A stretch of DNA of 25,679 nt from Kiritimatiellia bacterium (GTDB lineage: Bacteria > Verrucomicrobiota > Kiritimatiellia > RFP12 > UBA1067). The notes under the pieces are model-generated. The model worked only from the letters and a program-made list of their open reading frames with translations, was not told the DNA's origin and did not search any database. Made by a program: the position numbers and the translations under genes. The stretch spans positions 1 through 25,679 of the forward strand of contig JAKSOX010000004.1 of the NCBI GenBank assembly GCA_024405335.1, read 5' to 3'. Shown one piece after another: positions 24,959 through 25,679 of the stretch (position 1 is the stretch's first letter; each line of letters begins with the position of its first letter).

Positions 24959-24967
24959 TGGTATAAT
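24959..24967 (+). promoter_or_regulatory. Promoter of the plus-strand lipoprotein gene
   Basis: TGG followed by a perfect TATAAT (24962-24967); the -35 at a 17-nt spacing (TTCCCG) is poor. The flanks (TTGTGGTATAATGTGCG) are nearly identical to those of the DUF4091 promoter at the other end of the window. The start is predicted near 24974. Confidence 0.65.
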
Positions 24968-24988
24968 GTGCGACATAAAGAGGTGGCT

Positions 24989-25378
24989 ATGAATAAAATC
25001 GTTTCGGTTGGTTTTTTGTTGGCGTTCACGGGATGTTCCTTGATGAAGCCGAAATACACGGTCGACATGGAGTCCGAGCCGGTGGCTCTCTATCGGCCAG
25101 TTGGCATGGAGAAGGTAAAGGCGGCGATTGCGAAGGCGGCATCCGGCCGAGATTGGGTGGTCATTGGAGAAGAGGTCGGGCTCACCCGGCTTCTCCTTGA
25201 CGCCCGCCGCAAACACGAGGTTGTCGTGGACGTGTCATATACGGCCGACTCGTTCAGCGTCAAATACGTCTCTTCCAAGAACGTCAACTACGACCCGGCG
25301 ACCAAGGGCATTCACAAAAAGTACGTTCAGTGGGTGCGGAATCTCAAGAAGGACATCCGCCGAGCGGCACTGAATTGA
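24989..25378 (+). CDS. Small lipoprotein of unknown function
   Basis: The protein has 129 residues from the ATG at 24989 with AGAGGTG 4-10 nt upstream; a much longer open frame running in from 22160 is antisense to the GH43-like gene and is not coding. MNKIVSVGFLLAFTGC is a type II signal peptide with the lipidated Cys at 16. The mature part has a short alpha/beta layout: a helix GMEKVKAAIAKAAS, strand WVVIGEE, helix TRLLLDARR, strands EVVVDVSYTADSFSVKYVSS, and a basic helix ending KKYVQWVRNLKKDIRRAA. It resembles small uncharacterised lipoproteins of Gram-negative bacteria, but I do not recognise a named family. It is the only supported gene on the plus strand and is divergent from the GH43-like gene. 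Its base composition is less GC-rich than its neighbours. Confidence 0.82.
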   Translation: MNKIVSVGFLLAFTGCSLMKPKYTVDMESEPVALYRPVGMEKVKAAIAKAASGRDWVVIGEEVGLTRLLLDARRKHEVVVDVSYTADSFSVKYVSSKNVNYDPATKGIHKKYVQWVRNLKKDIRRAALN

Positions 25379-25451
25379 AGCCGGGGTGGACGTTTTTTGA
25401 AACGCCGCGATCGCCGATTTTCCGCCGAACGCACTTGAATTTGCCGCCCTC

Positions 25452-25488
25452 GCGGGGACTTGTCCCCAGTCGGGAGCGGGGACTTGTC
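25452..25488. repeat. GGGGACTTGTCCCC palindrome with a second half-copy
   Basis: The 13-mer GCGGGGACTTGTC occurs at 25452-25464 and 25476-25488. The first copy completes a perfect inverted repeat GGGGAC-TT-GTCCCC (25454-25467); the second loses symmetry (TCTAAT). A related CGGGACTGTCCCG lies in the metK leader at 21884-21896. The form recalls REP-like palindromes of this bacterial group. Confidence 0.6.
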
Positions 25489-25534
25489 TAATCGGGTTTT
25501 GGTAGACTATCCAACCGTTCAGTCGGACTAGTGT

Positions 25535-25643
25535 CCGCAAAGAACGACCCGCCCAAGGAAAGGCCTCCGAGGGCGGGTCTGCGGCGGTGAGGCTCTATGA
25601 GGTCCAGGAGAAAATCCTCCGGGTCAGCACAGCCCGCCGCCGC
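25535..25643 (+). ncRNA. Candidate structured RNA or structured 5' leader
   Basis: Stem 1 is CCGCA (25535-25539) with TGCGG (25580-25584), enclosing GACCCGCCC (25546-25554) paired perfectly with GGGCGGGTC (25571-25579) around a 16-nt loop. Stem 2 is GCGGCGG (25581-25587) with CCGCCGC (25637-25643), enclosing GGCT/AGCC and an AGGA-GAAAA-TCCT hairpin; its first bases compete with stem 1. A TGGTAGACT -10-like element lies 27 nt upstream. It does not match RNase P, tmRNA, SRP or 6S RNA signatures I know. It may be a leader of the edge ORF instead. Confidence 0.3.
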
Positions 25644-25679
25644 GTTTCGTCTAAAGGCTCAACAGTTGTACAGGTGTTT
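25597..25679 (+). CDS. Possible start of a gene cut by the right edge
   Basis: An ATG at 25597 with GGTGAGG about 6 nt upstream opens a frame that stays open for 27 codons to the edge (MRSRRKSSGSAQPAAAFRL and onward). The start is basic and there is no signal peptide. It is too short for a family assignment. It overlaps the structured segment, so one of the two readings may be wrong. Confidence 0.25.
   Translation, partial: MRSRRKSSGSAQPAAAFRLKAQQLYRC

Larger units (their letters stand above)
25379..25679. other. Right-end region without a firm gene: palindromes and structured segment
   Basis: These 301 nt hold no confident CDS. They contain a GGGGAC-TT-GTCCCC palindrome with a half-copy, a promoter-like TGGTAGACT (25500-25508), two nested stem-loops, and an open reading frame cut by the right edge. 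The separate entries give details. Confidence 0.7.

Noticed and set aside
22160..24988. Long plus-strand open frame running into the small lipoprotein
   Set aside because: Only the last 129 codons, from 24989, have a ribosome-binding site, promoter and lipoprotein signal; the rest is antisense to the GH43-like gene.
25500..25679. RNase P RNA, tmRNA, SRP RNA or 6S RNA at the right edge
   Set aside because: None of their conserved sequence signatures is present on either strand.
1..25679. CRISPR arrays, insertion sequences, prophage, tRNA or rRNA genes
   Set aside because: I saw no regularly spaced repeats, transposase or phage structural genes, and no tRNA or rRNA-like sequence.

Overview
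The window is GC-rich bacterial DNA, almost entirely coding, with 19 supported genes (one cut by the left edge); 18 are on the minus strand. The mix points to the Planctomycetota-Verrucomicrobiota group, most likely Kiritimatiellota or Lentisphaerota: many single secreted glycosidases (GH106, GH97, GH28-like, GH43-like, GH78-like, DUF4091), a Tat-exported Gfo/Idh/MocA protein, an HzsA-related haem protein and a DUF1846 protein. This placement is inference from family content; there is no rRNA or tRNA in the window.

Layout, read right to left in the direction of transcription. (G) 24989-25378 is a small plus-strand lipoprotein, followed by about 300 nt without a convincing gene that hold palindromes and a structured segment. 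(A) 24829-22007 is a two-domain secreted glycosidase (GH43-like plus GH42-like). (B) 21852-15132 is a tight five-gene unit: metK, GH97, PHP phosphatase, GH28-like protein, CCA-adding/poly(A) polymerase family enzyme. (C) 15098-10349 is an IclR regulator, an HzsA-related protein and a c-type cytochrome with a YVTN-like propeller. (D) 10253-3323 is a NifU-type scaffold, DUF1846 protein, HMA-like lipoprotein, ThyX-like protein, coiled-coil envelope protein and GH106. (E) 3222-1960 is the Tat-exported Gfo/Idh protein. (F) 1842-1 is a DUF4091 protein and the start of a GH78-like protein.

Boundaries between units coincide with sigma70-like promoters sharing an extended -10 of the form TGGTAnnnT. 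Inside units the genes overlap by 1-4 nt (TGATG or ATGA) or are a few bases apart, so translational coupling is likely. At three units the -10 hexamer lies only 6-7 nt before the start codon and no Shine-Dalgarno sequence is present, which predicts leaderless mRNAs.

Functionally, the exported enzymes suggest use of plant or mucin-like polysaccharide, with a rhamnose/pectin flavour (GH106, GH78-like, GH28-like, GH43-like). They are dispersed among housekeeping genes rather than gathered in a SusCD-type locus. The IclR-HzsA-like-cytochrome unit is the most unusual part, as it implies periplasmic haem c chemistry.
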